Of a stretch of 64,000 bases of DNA, positions 46,396 to 58,382 are shown piece after piece; position 1 is the first letter of the stretch; every line of letters begins with the position of its first letter. Below the pieces are notes generated by a model. That model saw nothing but the letters and a program-made list of their open reading frames with translations, did no database searches and was not told the DNA's origin. Made by a program: the position numbers and the translations under genes. Source of the stretch: Eucommia ulmoides (Eukaryota; Streptophyta; Magnoliopsida; Garryales; Eucommiaceae); assembly GCA_016647705.1 (NCBI GenBank), contig CM028334.1:7721546-7785545 (forward strand). Direction: 5' to 3'.

Positions 46396-47495
46396 CTTGT
46401 TTTTACTGGTGCGTGGGCATTCTTCGGAACCACATCAGTCTGGCTCACCACCGAACTACCATAGCCAGTGGGACCTCCTGAAACAATATGCCTAGAACGA
46501 CATAAAACTTGTCTCTGGGCGTCGGGCAACGTGGTCATTGGCTTGGAACCAACCTCAACCATTGATGATGTACCTGATTCTCAAGCCCACAGGGGTAAAG
46601 AGAGTTGTTTGAAGCAAATAAAGAAAATATTTTTGCAAAGTGTAACTAACCGAGAAATGAGGTTTTGGTTTGGTCGAAGAGTTTGAGATGGCAAAAAGAT
46701 AAGAAGACATGAGAATGACTGAAACCTAAGACATCCTTATATAAGAACCACCAACGGGCGAGAACAAAACTATGTAGATGGTCCAGATTAATCTTCTCTA
46801 ATACAATCGATATGACATGGGACGTGTGTTGTCCTTTGGTTAGTCGAATTCCAAATGTCACATGGATAATGGTGCAACCCTTGAATTTTCAGTTTCTAGT
46901 GAAAAATATTTGTTATGCCCTCTTAGGCCCTAGATTGCTATCGACTGGTGAACGATGACCGCCGATATACATTTCAGCTCAGCGCGACTGCTAGCCTATT
47001 TTTATACCCGAGTAATGTCATGATCGTCAATTGTCCATTTCTCAAACGCCCGAACCTGGGGGAAAAAGTTATGGTGGGATTATTTGACTCTAATCGAGTT
47101 GTTGGATGATCGACTTGTTGTGTCTCCTCTAGTATACTAACGTACGATATGTCTTCCTCAGGATCTGCTGGGGTGCCTTTTGGCACCTCGATGGCAGTCT
47201 CATACAAAACCTTGGGCCTAGCGTCACTGGTACTCATTAGGCCTTATTGCCTTGATCCAAGCCCATTAGGCCGCCCCCTTTTTAATTGACTAATCATGCC
47301 AAGTTGGATTAAGGGCTAATTAACTCGGATTGACACCCAAACGACTCTTAAGTTGCATCTAGATTCCCCCTAAGCCAACGTCTCTCGCCTATAAGTAAGA
47401 GACTACATTTATGGCGAATGTAACATATTTGTTCCGCCCATAACTCCCCATTATTGCTATGCAGCCCTAACACTCATTCTTATGTTCGAGAGATT
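46396..47495. other. Right part of duplication copy 1
   Basis: Minus-strand ORF start MVEVGSKPMTTLPDAQRQVL (46562 downward), preceded on that strand by a TATA-like 'cttatataagg' at about 46735. It then enters an arm that is the inverse of 18090-18330 ('cttataggcgag', 'ttaatccaacttgg', 'aattaaaaagg'). Homology to copy 2 stops at about 47495, before the arm's outer end. Confidence 0.5.
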
Positions 47496-47913
47496 TCATT
47501 GGAGACAAAAAATAATTGCATGCAACATGAGATGTTTTAGTCCCGCATATTAAAAAAAGACAGAAGACCCAATACACTCTCGCAGTTACATGTATCTAAC
47601 TTGTATGTAAAATATTTATTAAATGTAATAAATATTACATAAGGGCATGTAATATAATTACATGTAATTTATAACATGAAACTAATATTAAATAAATATA
47701 TATAATTAATATTTCACAATTGTGAGCACATGCGAGAATAATACGCAAACAAAAACTAATTTAAAGGATTAAATCAAAATTTATATTTTAAATGTAATTA
47801 ATAATAGATTACACCCACTAATCACATTTTTTTTATCCTTTTTTTTTGGGTACAGTAAATGATCCTCTAAATGATAAATCAATAACCAATTATTAATTTT
47901 TATTTCAAGTTGA
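47496..47913. other. Unique spacer and 3' flank of the intact MYB gene
   Basis: AT-rich, not part of the duplicated unit. It contains several ATTACATGTAAT-like palindromes (47600-47690). It serves as the 3' UTR and flank of the intact gene. AATAAA-type signals on the minus strand cannot be told apart from background. Confidence 0.45.
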
Positions 47914-50105
47914 TCAATAGGAATACGATTCCTCCAACAGGCCACAGAAATCCAAGAACGAATCGTTTTCTTGACCTAGCATCGCCTCCACAAACGAACT
48001 CTTCACCGACGACGACGACGAAGCCTCCAATGATCCGTCGATTGTTCCCCTATCGCAATCCATTCCCTCACCCGCTTCTTGATTCTGCTTCCCATGCGCG
48101 TTCAAATCGTTTCTCTCTCTTTCGTTGGGCGAAAAATCGACGTGATTTTCCATTTCATCTCCTCGAGTTTCCGGTACAAACGCTTCCTCGAGCAAAAAAT
48201 CACTCCAGTTGAACCCTAGGGTTCCCCCCTTCCCATGATTCGCAGTCGAAGAAGATGAAGATGGGGAGGCCGCCGCCGACGATGACGAGGAGCACTCGCT
48301 GAAGAACTGATGAGGCGAGTAGATCTCGTGGCCGCCGCCGCGATTCGAAGCCAGCGTTATGGCTTGGAGCTGGGCGAGGAGATCGGGCGGCTGATTGTGG
48401 ATTCCTTCCTTGTCGTGATTCAGATCCAATTGTGTCATTTGTTCCGGCGACGATCGAGGCGTGAACGCGTGTTTGAGATCGCGGTTGAGTGATCCGGATC
48501 GTGTTCTGGATCTAGGGATCCCGCCAATGTTGCCGTAATCGGCTAGGATTTGGGAGAAAGGCTTGTGTGTGACTGGATCGATCCCCATTTCGGAGAGCTT
48601 CTTCCTCAATCTGGTGTTCCAGTAGTTCTTCACATCATTGTCTGTTCTTCCGGGTAGCTGTTGAGCTATTATCGACCACCTGGATTTTAGAGAGAGAGAG
48701 GTAGAGAGAGAGTCAATACTCATTGCACCATTGAAGGAGCTTTGATTAAGGAGCTGTTTGGCGGGTAGTAATTTCAAAATTCATATTCAATTGACAATCT
48801 TAAAAATTCAGGTATCACCAGTTGCAACCGAACACATTTAAAAAAATTATCATTACTAAAAGAATTTTTATTATTATCAGACACGAAAATATAATTTTCA
48901 TAAAAATAAAAATAAAATTTGAAGCGGTAACCAAACGCCACCTTAAATTATATTAATTTTGGATTCTCAAATTCCAATTTAACTTCGTAAAATTATTTAC
49001 CAAACGGGTAGTGTGTAATTTTTTATAAATAGTTTAAAAGAACAAATTCACCATTTGAGAACTATTCAAGAAAAAAATACTTTTAAAAAATGAATTATTT
49101 GTTTTGCTCTTAAAAAATAATTTTAAAAATGGAATAATATTTGTTTTCATTTTGAATTTTCACATGGTTGATTAATTTAAAATTTTGGCCAAACAAATGG
49201 AAATTCAGTTTTTTCGAATTTGCATCCCTAAAGCTTAAGAGAGGTCTTACTTTAGTCCATGTACTTTCAATACGAACACTTTAAACTTTAAAGTATCAAA
49301 ATTGTGTTCATTGAGTCCAAATCATTAATCATGTCATTGTTTTGACGCCAAATCATCCACGTGGATGATTTTCGTGCTTGACACGTGGGTGATTTCCATA
49401 CAAAAACAATTCCGGTGTTAACAATTTGGATTCACTTGACACGATCTTTATAATTCACGGTTTAATGCATTCAAATTGAAATGACAGGATTAAAGCAAAA
49501 TTTCTCTGAAATTTCAAGAGTGCAAAGTGCGAAAACCTAAAAAATTTAATGACTGCTTAAATTAACTCGAATTGCCATTTTAAAACTTAAAATTGCTATT
49601 TTTTTTTTCTAAATCAATTAAGTTTGTTAAAAATATTATTTCAAATTATAATTATCCAAAAAAATTAAAATTAAAAATTAAAAAATTTAGAGAGCAAGCA
49701 ACCTGCTACCAATTGCAGCATGAAGCCTAATAATCATCTCCTCCTCTTGTGGTGTGAAATTCTCATGCCTAATATCAGGCCTAAGGTAATTAGTCCACCT
49801 TAGCCTACAACTTTTTCCACATCTCCTAAGCCCTGCTAAACAAAACACAATTCAATCTCGATACTAAATATACTGATCTAACAAATTTTGAATATTTTCT
49901 TTTTATATTTTCTTAGTTTCAATACTGAAATTAAATTTGTCAAAAAACAAGATTCAAGAAACTAATACAAACCTGCTTTCTTGGGGACAGATGTCCAATT
50001 ACCGGTTCCATGTTTCGAAACATACGCAAGTATCTTTGCATCCTCGTCGGCAGTCCAGAGGCCTTTCTTCACACTCAGTTTATCGCAACACGGAGGCCTT
50101 ACCAT
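47914..50105 (-). CDS. MYB35: R2R3-MYB transcription factor, MYB35/TDF1-like (intact)
   Basis: Three exons: 50105-49973 (133 nt), 49832-49703 (130 nt, the standard R2R3-MYB middle exon) and 48679-47914 (766 nt with stop), total 342 residues. All introns are GT-AG, and phases agree across junctions. The start [17 protein letters not shown] is the family start. R2 (about 14-64) has tryptophans W17, W37 and W57; R3 (about 67-115) has F70, W89 and W108 with the [20 protein letters not shown] signature. [20 protein letters not shown] follows, typical of the MYB35/TDF1 group and close to MYB80. In well-studied plants TDF1/MYB35 controls tapetum development in anthers and male fertility; in asparagus its orthologue is linked to maleness. 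The C-terminus is Ser/Asp/Glu-rich and ends EESYSY. MYB80-type identity is the main alternative. Intact codons contrast with the pseudogene copy. Confidence 0.88.
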
Positions 50106-50182
50106 CTTAATCTTAAAATATGGTAAGATTTTCTTCACAAAAAAATGCAACCCGAGTGGAAGAAGGCGAAACCGAAAGGTTT

Positions 50183-50245
50183 TTAACTAGTGCAGGCAAG
50201 GAAAGCATGGGGGCTCTCCAATGGCATTTGTTGTTCATTGTCCAT
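50183..50245 (-). promoter_or_regulatory. 20-codon upstream ORF in the MYB35-like leader
   Basis: ATG at 50245 reads MDNEQQMPLESPHAFLACTS then TAA, ending 78 nt before the MYB start. In the pseudogene copy the corresponding ATG (17179) begins MENEQQMPLESP and, because of a 1-nt length difference in a G/C run, stays in frame with the MYB start. Whether the leader is transcribed this far is unknown. If it is, the uORF could damp translation. Confidence 0.35.
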
Positions 50246-50570
50246 GACTTATAACTAAATTCTTGGCTCAAAGAGCATTTAAGTCAGGTTCAAATTGGGT
50301 GAATTATTTGGTAAAACATAGCTTTTAACAAAGTGAAGTTTTTTAAACCTTAAACAATTGATTGTTTTGGGGGGATTAAAGGGTGCCTCATGAGAAAGGA
50401 AATGGTTTTGGTCACAAGTTTGTGAAGTTCAACTAATTAGTCAAAGAGAGACTAAATGGAGTGGAAGAAACAAAACCAACTCTGAGTTTTTGCTTCAAAA
50501 CATCATTTTGGCATGATATGAGGTCAATGTTACCATTTAGAAATCATGATGCTCAAGTGTTAGAAGGACA

Positions 50571-50596
50571 CCCCCCCCCCCCCCCCCCCCCCCCCC
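50571..50596. repeat. 26-base C run upstream of the MYB gene
   Basis: An unbroken run of 26 C in copy 2. The equivalent place in copy 1 (about 17490-17503) has only a short C-rich stretch. Its length may be inaccurate for technical reasons. Confidence 0.8.
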
Positions 50597-50917
50597 AAGA
50601 GAGAGAATGAACCCAGAAAATGAAAATCACATGCGAATGATTTGGGTAAATTTCACATCCGTCTAAAAGGTTAGGATAGTTAAAAGAATGATCTTAATAT
50701 TTAGAATGTTTTTTCATTTTTAAGTTGTCAATTCTTTTAATTGAATCCTTGATTTAAAAAAAAAAAAGATTTTTCAGTTACCTATAGATGAAATTTCATC
50801 ATGCATTGTAAGTAGATGATGACAATGAAAATAATTTTAGTCTCATCTTCTATTCTCCAGATGTGTCTCTCGCTATATAAAGAAAATTAATTAATAGATT
50901 ACGATACGATTTTTGTA

Positions 50918-51400
50918 GGAGCACAAAACATGTCGCCTTAAGAGATGAACAATGGAGAAGTAGAGCGGACATCATTTAACTAGAGCACCAGGAGTTGAGA
51001 CTATCGGCTGACCTATTCGCCAGGACCTACACAAATACTAGCCGAAGTGGTTCTGCGAAGTCACTCGAACGTGAGAATCAATAACTGGACAATAGAGAAA
51101 TGATGTGGAGTTATGGGTAAAGTATATGTGTTACCTTCACCATAAATGCGATCTCCTATTTATAGGTGAGGGACTTCGGTTTAGGAGAAATCTGGAGGTA
51201 GCTTAAGAGTTGCTTAGGAATTAGTTTGGACTGATCAGTATTTAATCCAACTTGGGGTTCGAAACTTAGTCAATTAAAAAGCGGTGACCTGATAGGTGTG
51301 GGCTTAGGTTGGTCCCATAAGGCCTAATTGGTAACCCTAATGAGGCCCAAGTGACCCAAGGCCTAAGGCTTTGTCTCATAGCGGTCACCAGTGTGCCGAT
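50918..51400 (+). repeat. Left arm of a long inverted-repeat element
   Basis: From GGAGCACAAAAC (50918) the sequence matches, inverted, the region ending at 59976 ('gttttgtactcc'). Shared blocks: 'gaacaatggagaag', 'cctatttataggtgagggacttcgg', 'ttaatccaacttgg', 'aattaaaaag' and 'aggcctaa'. Copy 1 has the same arm at 17884-18330. The arms enclose about 2.2 kb once later insertions are removed. I could not settle whether it is a MULE-like or foldback element; no clean TSD was found. Confidence 0.55.
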
Positions 51401-51815
51401 GAGGCATAATAAATTAAAAGTCACTACACGGGTTTTGAGAAAGACCGACTATCTAGGATTGAGGAGACACAACAGGTCGGTTATCTAACAAGCTAGTTCA
51501 GAGTGAAATAACCCACCACCCCGCAATAGCTAGTCTCTGAGGTTGCCTTGCTCCGGACTGTCTGGTAGCTCAAAATAGTTATCATGTAGAATTGTGCCCA
51601 AAATAGCTCAAAATAAGGGTGAGATCCTCTCTTTCTTTAGCATTAAGTATGTGACAATGATTATCTTTACAACGTTCGGCGTCAGCATTGACGGGCAAAT
51701 TTTGTATCAGTGGCACACCTCTCGAAATAAATCGTGTAAAGAGAATTGTCGTCTACTATCAAGCTAGTCGTTGTAGATTGAAATAGAAGTCTGGAGGGGG
51801 CTAGTGCTCCCAATC

Positions 51816-52073
51816 CTAGAAGGTTGGGGCCCTCAGCTTGATGGTGGCCGAGAGGTCATAATTTGAGCGGAGCTTTGGTAGGTCATTGTTCGTTGCCACA
51901 TTTTTCGTCGTCCAGATCTCACACCAAGAGTCTACTTTGTTGGCGCCAATCTCACTCCTAGGGTCGTTATATTGATCGACTTTTGATGCATTCACCTGGT
52001 CTACTGATGCAACGGCTGGACGGGACCTCGATTTGGTGACCAAAGAGAAGCTACTCATTCCCTCGCTCATCAA
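51816..52073 (-). pseudogene. ORF fragment resembling a retroelement/transposon N-terminal domain
   Basis: MMSEGMSSFSLVTKSRSRP, then VDQVNASKVDQYNDPRSEIG, NKVDSW, and DLPKLRSNYDLSATIKLRAP. The last part loosely resembles the first conserved block of the plant 'gypsy-type transposon' gag-like proteins (Transposase_28 group). Copy 1 keeps the first half at 42151-41993 (MSNDRGMSSSRGSLVSKSRSR). The frame breaks shortly after. Its likely 5' part lies on the other side of the copia-like LTR (from about 58930 downward). The assignment is tentative. Confidence 0.3.
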
Positions 52074-52942
52074 TCATCTATGTGTTGATGGGATCAGATA
52101 TTAAAAATTACTCGATCTATGTAGCGAAATATAAACATTTAAATTTAATTTAATATCTAATCCATTTAGCCAGTTGTATTAACATTAAAATAAGAATATA
52201 GGCAGGTAATATTCAAAATACTTTAAATATACCTCTTCCAGTGCTTCAACCTCAAAACTGGTAGTTCTCGAAACGTGATTTGAGAAGATTCTTTTGAGAG
52301 CATCTGAACACAAATGATAACAATTACAGGAAGTCGATTCTCTTAGAAGTAACATAAATGTCTTACCTCTCACAATATCCATGCAAGAAATCTTAGAGAT
52401 AAAATTGTTCTTGAGATTTTTAAGATTGAATCTAATAGCAAGACTTTAAAACAACTCTGATTTGAATCTATGGGATAATACAATTCAAATCAAAAGTGCA
52501 GAAAGGAAATACTAACCTCACAAACAAAGAAACTCAGAGAATAAGAGAGAAGGGGTCGACCAATATTTTGGCCGAATCTTATACGATTGGGCAGCCAATT
52601 TGGTCTTCATCTCCTTATAAGTATAGTCCAGGGTTCAAAATCCCAGACCCCTCCTTTCTCTAATTTCACTTTGACCCTCAAATTTCTTAAGTTCAGCATT
52701 ATTGTCCCTTCTTTTTTTAAGAACTATTCTAACTTCAATTTCTTATTGTGTGTAACCCATTAGGTTCATACCAAAAGATGGATGATGAAAATAATTAATT
52801 GATTATCAATTAATCAATAAAAATTGAAACAATTCTAATTTTTGCCCTTTCAAAAGAAAACGATTTTTCTCTTAATACATTTTCTCCTACTGTGAGTCAT
52901 GTCTAGCTACTTATCACAGTCATAACCAGTTGGCAGGAATTT

Positions 52943-55935
52943 TGTCACATCCCACCCCGGACACCCGTCATTTCGGGCCAGCGTGACGTAGACATGACAC
53001 CGCCCAACAGACTAGCCAACCTCAATACGTCAATAACAAAATTATAAATCCATACAACACATATAATAGTCCCATCTGATAGGGATACACCGTCCCGAAT
53101 ATAAATACAAACAAACACATCCCCTAAACCTCACTTAGATTTTCTTTCTAGTATCTCGTCTCCAAAATTTTTCTCAAATGACTCGTTTGCGTGACCCGCA
53201 TAACTCTATCTAGCGTCAGTAGAAGACCGACCAACTCCTAACTATTTTACCTGCGAGTGTACTGCCTTCTTAGTAAAAATATTTTTAAAATAATAATTCA
53301 TTCTACAACATCTAAATGGATCAAGCGTGAGTATAGAAACAATACATAACTAGTAAAATTCTCCATAATATAAGCAATGAAAATAAAGTAATAAATATAA
53401 GTTCCATTCCAACCCATCTAGTAAAATAATATCAATTACCATAATAAATAATAAATCACCCAATATAAGTAAAACATCACATCTCAAACCACCACTCCAC
53501 CATAACACACACTGGCTAGCCATAGTGATCGTTTTAACCTCACGATCAGGAGTTGCAACAGTACCATAATATCCGTAGGAATGCCTTCCTACGAAATATC
53601 CACACCCCTTTTGGGGAGAACTATAATCCACACTTCTTACGGGGAGAACTATCTACATCTCATGGGAAGAATCCACACCCCTTACGGGGAGAAATAAAAT
53701 CCACACCCCTTCTAGGGAAAAACCACACCCTTTGCGGGAAGAACAACTATGGCATCGTCAATTATCAGTATAATTAAAAATCCACATCCTTTACGGGAAG
53801 AAATATATTTTCACTCCATATTGTCAAAAATCCACACCCCTTATGGGGAGAATATAAACCACACCCCTTTCGAGGAGAATTTCCAAAATCACGTTTTTCA
53901 CTCTCCTTTTTAAAAGTACCACCAATTTTAGTAAAACTCATTTTTCCACCTTTGTACCACCGATTTCAATAAAAACCATTTCTCCCACCTTAATTTTTAG
54001 AAAACCAAACATTCGTAAAAAACCAGTTACTTTCCACTCTTTTTTAGAAACCAACACAATACCTCGAAAATTCATTTTACCAACTTACCCAAATACCTGC
54101 TTGATCCATATAATTTATAAAATCGTACAGTTTAAGTAAACCAATATATATATATATATATATAGTTTGGCAAGAAGATAGTACACTCACATCGTTATTC
54201 GCTCTCCAAAACCTACACTAACCACACTCTATCAGGACACCGGTGCCTGTGAACCTAATAGTGAGAAAACCTAAATTAATATCTTATCTAAAACATCTGA
54301 ATCATGCAATGTAGATCCTATATTCCGAATCGTTACTATTTTATGTACCATGTAATTAAAATTAATTAATCGTTACGAAATTATTACGATTTTAGGATTT
54401 ATAACACTAAATAAAATTTAATTTAACGAGAATTAATAATCGATTTGAAATTTCACCTGTTTCCGAATCTTTTGGCGGCCACGAGATGGGTTTTGGATTT
54501 TTGGTGGGGTGGTTTTGTGTCATTTTCCTTCTCTTTTTTTTTTTTTTTTTTCTTTTTTTCCCCCCTTTTTTCTTTATTTTCTCTTCTCTGTTTCGGCTTC
54601 TGCTTTAGTTTCTGTTTGAACCAGCCACCAACCGACCTACTCCAATCATGAGCATACCGTCACAAATTACACACACCCCAAACGCCGAACACACGTTCCC
54701 CCCCCAGTCACCGTCGACTGAACAAACTCCCTGCCAGACGACAACATCACCGACGACTCCCTCTCTCTCACTTCGTTTTCTGTTTCTACTCTGGGACTCG
54801 CCGCCAACTGACCTTGCTCCGATCACGCCACACATCCACGAAAACGGAACACCCATGATGCCGGACGGAACACTTACCCAAAACCGATACCGACCTTCTC
54901 TCTTTCTTTCTAACACTTCGGCCGGCAGCACCCATCTTCACACTGGAGGAACATCCCCACACCGTCAATAATGACACATCCAGACCAAACGACGCCACTA
55001 CACACCCCCACATAGTCGCCGAACAACCAGGACACACCCACCGCCGGCAACCTACACACTCGACGACGAACCGAACGCACACGCCGGCGAACGGCGACGA
55101 TCATGCACACACTTCTAGTGGACAGAACACACACCCACACACTCACAGTAGACCGACGACGATGACCTATTACTCCCTCACCTGAAATCGACGACAACAC
55201 GCACATACACGTCGACAACCCTACACACACCCGCCGAACTGATCAACGCAACCCACCGTTTGCGACAAACACAACATGGCAACCTACCGAACGACGACAT
55301 ACACACACACGAAGAACACAAACACCTACCCACGCTGCATTTCTATTTTCTGTTTTGAATTTTCGTCGCTGGCGAGCTTTCTCTCTCTAACCCACAGCCG
55401 GCGACGAACACCGACTGTCCGACCCTTCTCTCTCTATCTCTCTTTGTTTATCTCTTTTCGTGCTTCCTTTCCTCCCTTTAGATTGAGTCTGCATGCAAGT
55501 ATATAATGCATGAATCAAGTGGTCTGAAGAGTTGATCTAAAAATGCCACGTCTCCCACTTCCCGATTCTTCTCTACCTCCGGCGGATCTCCATGGCACAC
55601 AGCACACATGCACAAAATGGGTTTATATATATATATATATATATATTAAAATAAAACTTTTTGTTTAGTTACTCTTTCTCTCCCCTAATTCTTAAAATCC
55701 TATTTTTAGTCCAATATCAACTTCTTTAAAAGTTCTAAAATTAAAATTTCTCCCCTTTTAAGTTTCAATTTAAAAAGCTAAATGCTAATTTTGGATAAAA
55801 TATTTTTCCTAAATTTTTAATTTAACCCCTAAACTTTTTAATTTGAATTTTTAATTGACTCAAATTCCCCCGAATTTTTTCAATTACTCTAAAATGCAAC
55901 TAAAATGACGTACGCGTTACAATTGAGGTCTTACA
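52943..55935 (-). mobile_element. Gypsy solo LTR, copy 2 only
   Basis: On the plus strand TGTCACATCCC to TCTTACA, perfect TSD aattt (52938-52942 and 55936-55940). Read on its own strand it has the CCCC-GTAA-GGGG hairpin array, the conserved block (53511-53596), 'aggttcacaggcacc' and an AT microsatellite (55625-55647). A leader-like GC-rich part (54600-55480) gives overlapping ORFs without recognisable products. Confidence 0.87.
53598..53880 (-). repeat. Hairpin array, CCCC-GTAA-GGGG type, about nine units
   Basis: On the minus strand the units read tctCCCC-NNNN-GGGGtgt with loops GTAA, AAAA, ATAA and GAAA, spaced 22-57 bp apart. Strong units are near 53603, 53684 and 53833. It is larger than the 38433-38494 array and inverted with its LTR. 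Confidence 0.75.
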
Positions 55936-56252
55936 AATTTAACCAAGATAACCCCCTTGGTTGTGATATGTGTATTAAATTGTATCACATGGGTCACGTC
56001 TATTTTTTCTGAGAGTGATAGATATCTTCTTGCATACTCATATATTATCATGTATGTTCCACTATACTCAATGAATACTTTTGAAGGCCCGTAATTAGTA
56101 AATAACACTTAGTATTATCAAAGTATAGTGACTCATACATGTAATATACAATACCTCAAGTACAAAAGTTCATGGAATACATCACTCTTTAGATATTCTA
56201 TTTTGACTCGAGCAAAACTATATTATGCATGATATCAAGGATGATCATATTC

Positions 56253-57483
56253 TGTCACAACCCAGTTTCCCAGGGCCGAGACTACGGTTTCTCCTATAGA
56301 GAAATTCCTAACCTAAAACCAACCATCTGTCTTCCTAATCTACAGTATTCGGTAAATTTTATAAATCATGGCAATAATTTCAGTTGCTAATTTACAACGG
56401 TAATTATTAAATATAATAATCACCATTTAATTACGACCACAAAATCAATCATATCTTTTTTTTAGTAATTTAATCAACTCATTTTCTACACAACGACGAC
56501 CAATTTAAAAGTCTCGAGTTTATAATTCAAATCCCCATTTTCAACATATTTATAAAAGTCTCGAGTTTATAATTTAAATCCACATTTTCAACATATTTAT
56601 CAAACAAATTATATTCAAACAATTGTATTACCTGAAATATTCAATACATTAAAATCAAGAGAAATATTTTACAACAACTACGATAATTATATTTACCGTT
56701 TTTTTCTGATTACAACAACAATAATAATTACAATTATTACATCCCGAAGTTTGAAATAAATTTATCTCTTCTCTCGTTTTTTGCCAGCCGTCTCTGCAAC
56801 CAAACACTGTGGGATTGTGAGCTAACGCTCAGTAGAACTCCAACCTTTTTAATACGTGGATTTAATTTATATAACACAAACCACGTAAGCATACTCATTA
56901 CATAAATTCCGCATCGTCCAAATTTAACACATAAACCACGTAAACATGCTCGTCACATAAATTTCGTATCGTCCAACATATTTCATATAATTTTGACAGG
57001 TAAAATTTCCCAAAATACGACAATTAAATGCATATATGAAAAGAGTTAGGAATTCTACCTTTCTCGAAATTTTCACTGCCATTGAGATTGGATTTTGGAT
57101 TTTATTGAGGTGGTTTGTGCAATTTTTCCCTTTCTTCCTTCTTTCTTTTTCTTTTTCTACTTTTCCCGCTTCTTCTTCCTTGTTTCTGTTTTGTGTTTCT
57201 GTCTCACCGGTACTGCTGCGGTGACAGCTCACTGCCGCGGTGAACCGTCTCCCCTTGCTTTCTACTATGCACACTGATCTTCCACCACCTCGGCGAGATT
57301 TCCAACGCCTAGGCGACGCATCACCGCTTGCTCCTCTCTATTTTTCTTTCCCGTTTGAACCTGTCGTCTCTCTCTCTCCTCCGATGATCACCCTCTACAC
57401 CGACCACCAATAAAACCCACACCAAACAACCATCGTCAGACCAACTGAATAATGACACAACACACACACACACACACACAGAG

Positions 57484-57514
<31 letters not shown>

Positions 57515-58382
57515 CATACACAAAATATACACACACCTACTGCTCTCTCTCCCTAACTTACCACAGGCGAACTCCGGCGATACCCACACCAATCAACAAA
57601 TATGTCGAACGACGAAGACAACCCACCCACCGATTTCCATACTATCAGACGGCCACACGACAACAACGGCTACACACACACACTCCGGCGGCAACGGTGA
57701 CGATCAAAACACGCACCACCGCCACCTCCATCGGACCAAATCACTGACCGGCTCACCACATACATACATACACAACAACACACACACACAACCCACTCAC
57801 ACACATGGCTGCACCAAACGGAAACAGAAAACACATACATATATGCATAGCACCGCCAACACACACACACATACTCAGTCCATGATCACCCACACACACA
57901 CGAACGATCAAAATATAAACAAAGCATACACATACTCACCGGAGTGACGACCACACGTCTGCCATTTCTCTCTCTCTCTCGGTTTTCTTACAGCCGAAGG
58001 GCAACCCACCGTCGGCCACCTTCTTTCTCTCTCTCATTTTCTCTGATTGCTTCTTGATCCTTCTCCCTTCTCTCTGTCTTGTGTGTGTATGAGTCTATAT
58101 ATATATATAAAGAGGCCAAGCCCCCATACCGACCTTACCCCTTTCCTTTGATCTTATCTCATTTCTCTCTCTCTATATGTATATTTAATTTGCACTAACC
58201 TCCCCTCTATTTTTGTTAGGATATTAATTAAACCCAATTCTAGATTTTAATGTTTTTAAAAATTACGAATTAGCCCCTAAATTTTTTAAATCACATATTT
58301 AATAGCGCCGTCCATCCCATTATTTTCAAATGTGCTCCAATGCGACTCAAATTATACGTAGAAGAACAATCAGGGTCTTACA
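56253..58382 (-). mobile_element. Diverged gypsy solo LTR, copy 2 only
   Basis: TGTCACAACCC to TCTTACA on the plus strand, perfect TSD tattc (56248-56252 and 58383-58387). It lacks the hairpin array and conserved block but has a CGCCTAGGCG motif at 57308 and a long AC microsatellite (57459-57513). It is a more distant family of the same LTR type. Confidence 0.82.

Larger units (their letters stand above)
15137..47495. other. Segmental duplication, copy 1 (with MYB pseudogene)
   Basis: Copy 1 aligns in direct orientation with copy 2 (48197-59882). Matching blocks: 15137-17940 with 48197-50960, 17941-18907 with 50970-51925, 41993-43033 with 51926-52942, 45544-46021 with 55936-56252, and 46022-47495 with 58383-59882. 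The gaps are retrotransposon insertions unique to one copy. Without insertions each copy is roughly 6.6-6.8 kb. The left end truncates the MYB coding sequence and the right end stops inside an inverted-repeat arm, so copy 1 is the derived, truncated copy. Confidence 0.85.

Noticed and set aside
15137-50105. Two functional MYB genes
   Set aside because: The left copy lacks eight R2 residues, has a premature stop and no 3' end, so only the right copy is called intact.
54605-55230. Minus-strand and plus-strand ORFs near 100 codons
   Set aside because: Leader region of the solo LTR 52943-55935; V/C/G-rich or T/P-rich translations caused by composition.
57321-57870. Cys/Val-rich ORFs
   Set aside because: Translations of (AC)n microsatellites and nearby CA-rich DNA in a solo LTR.
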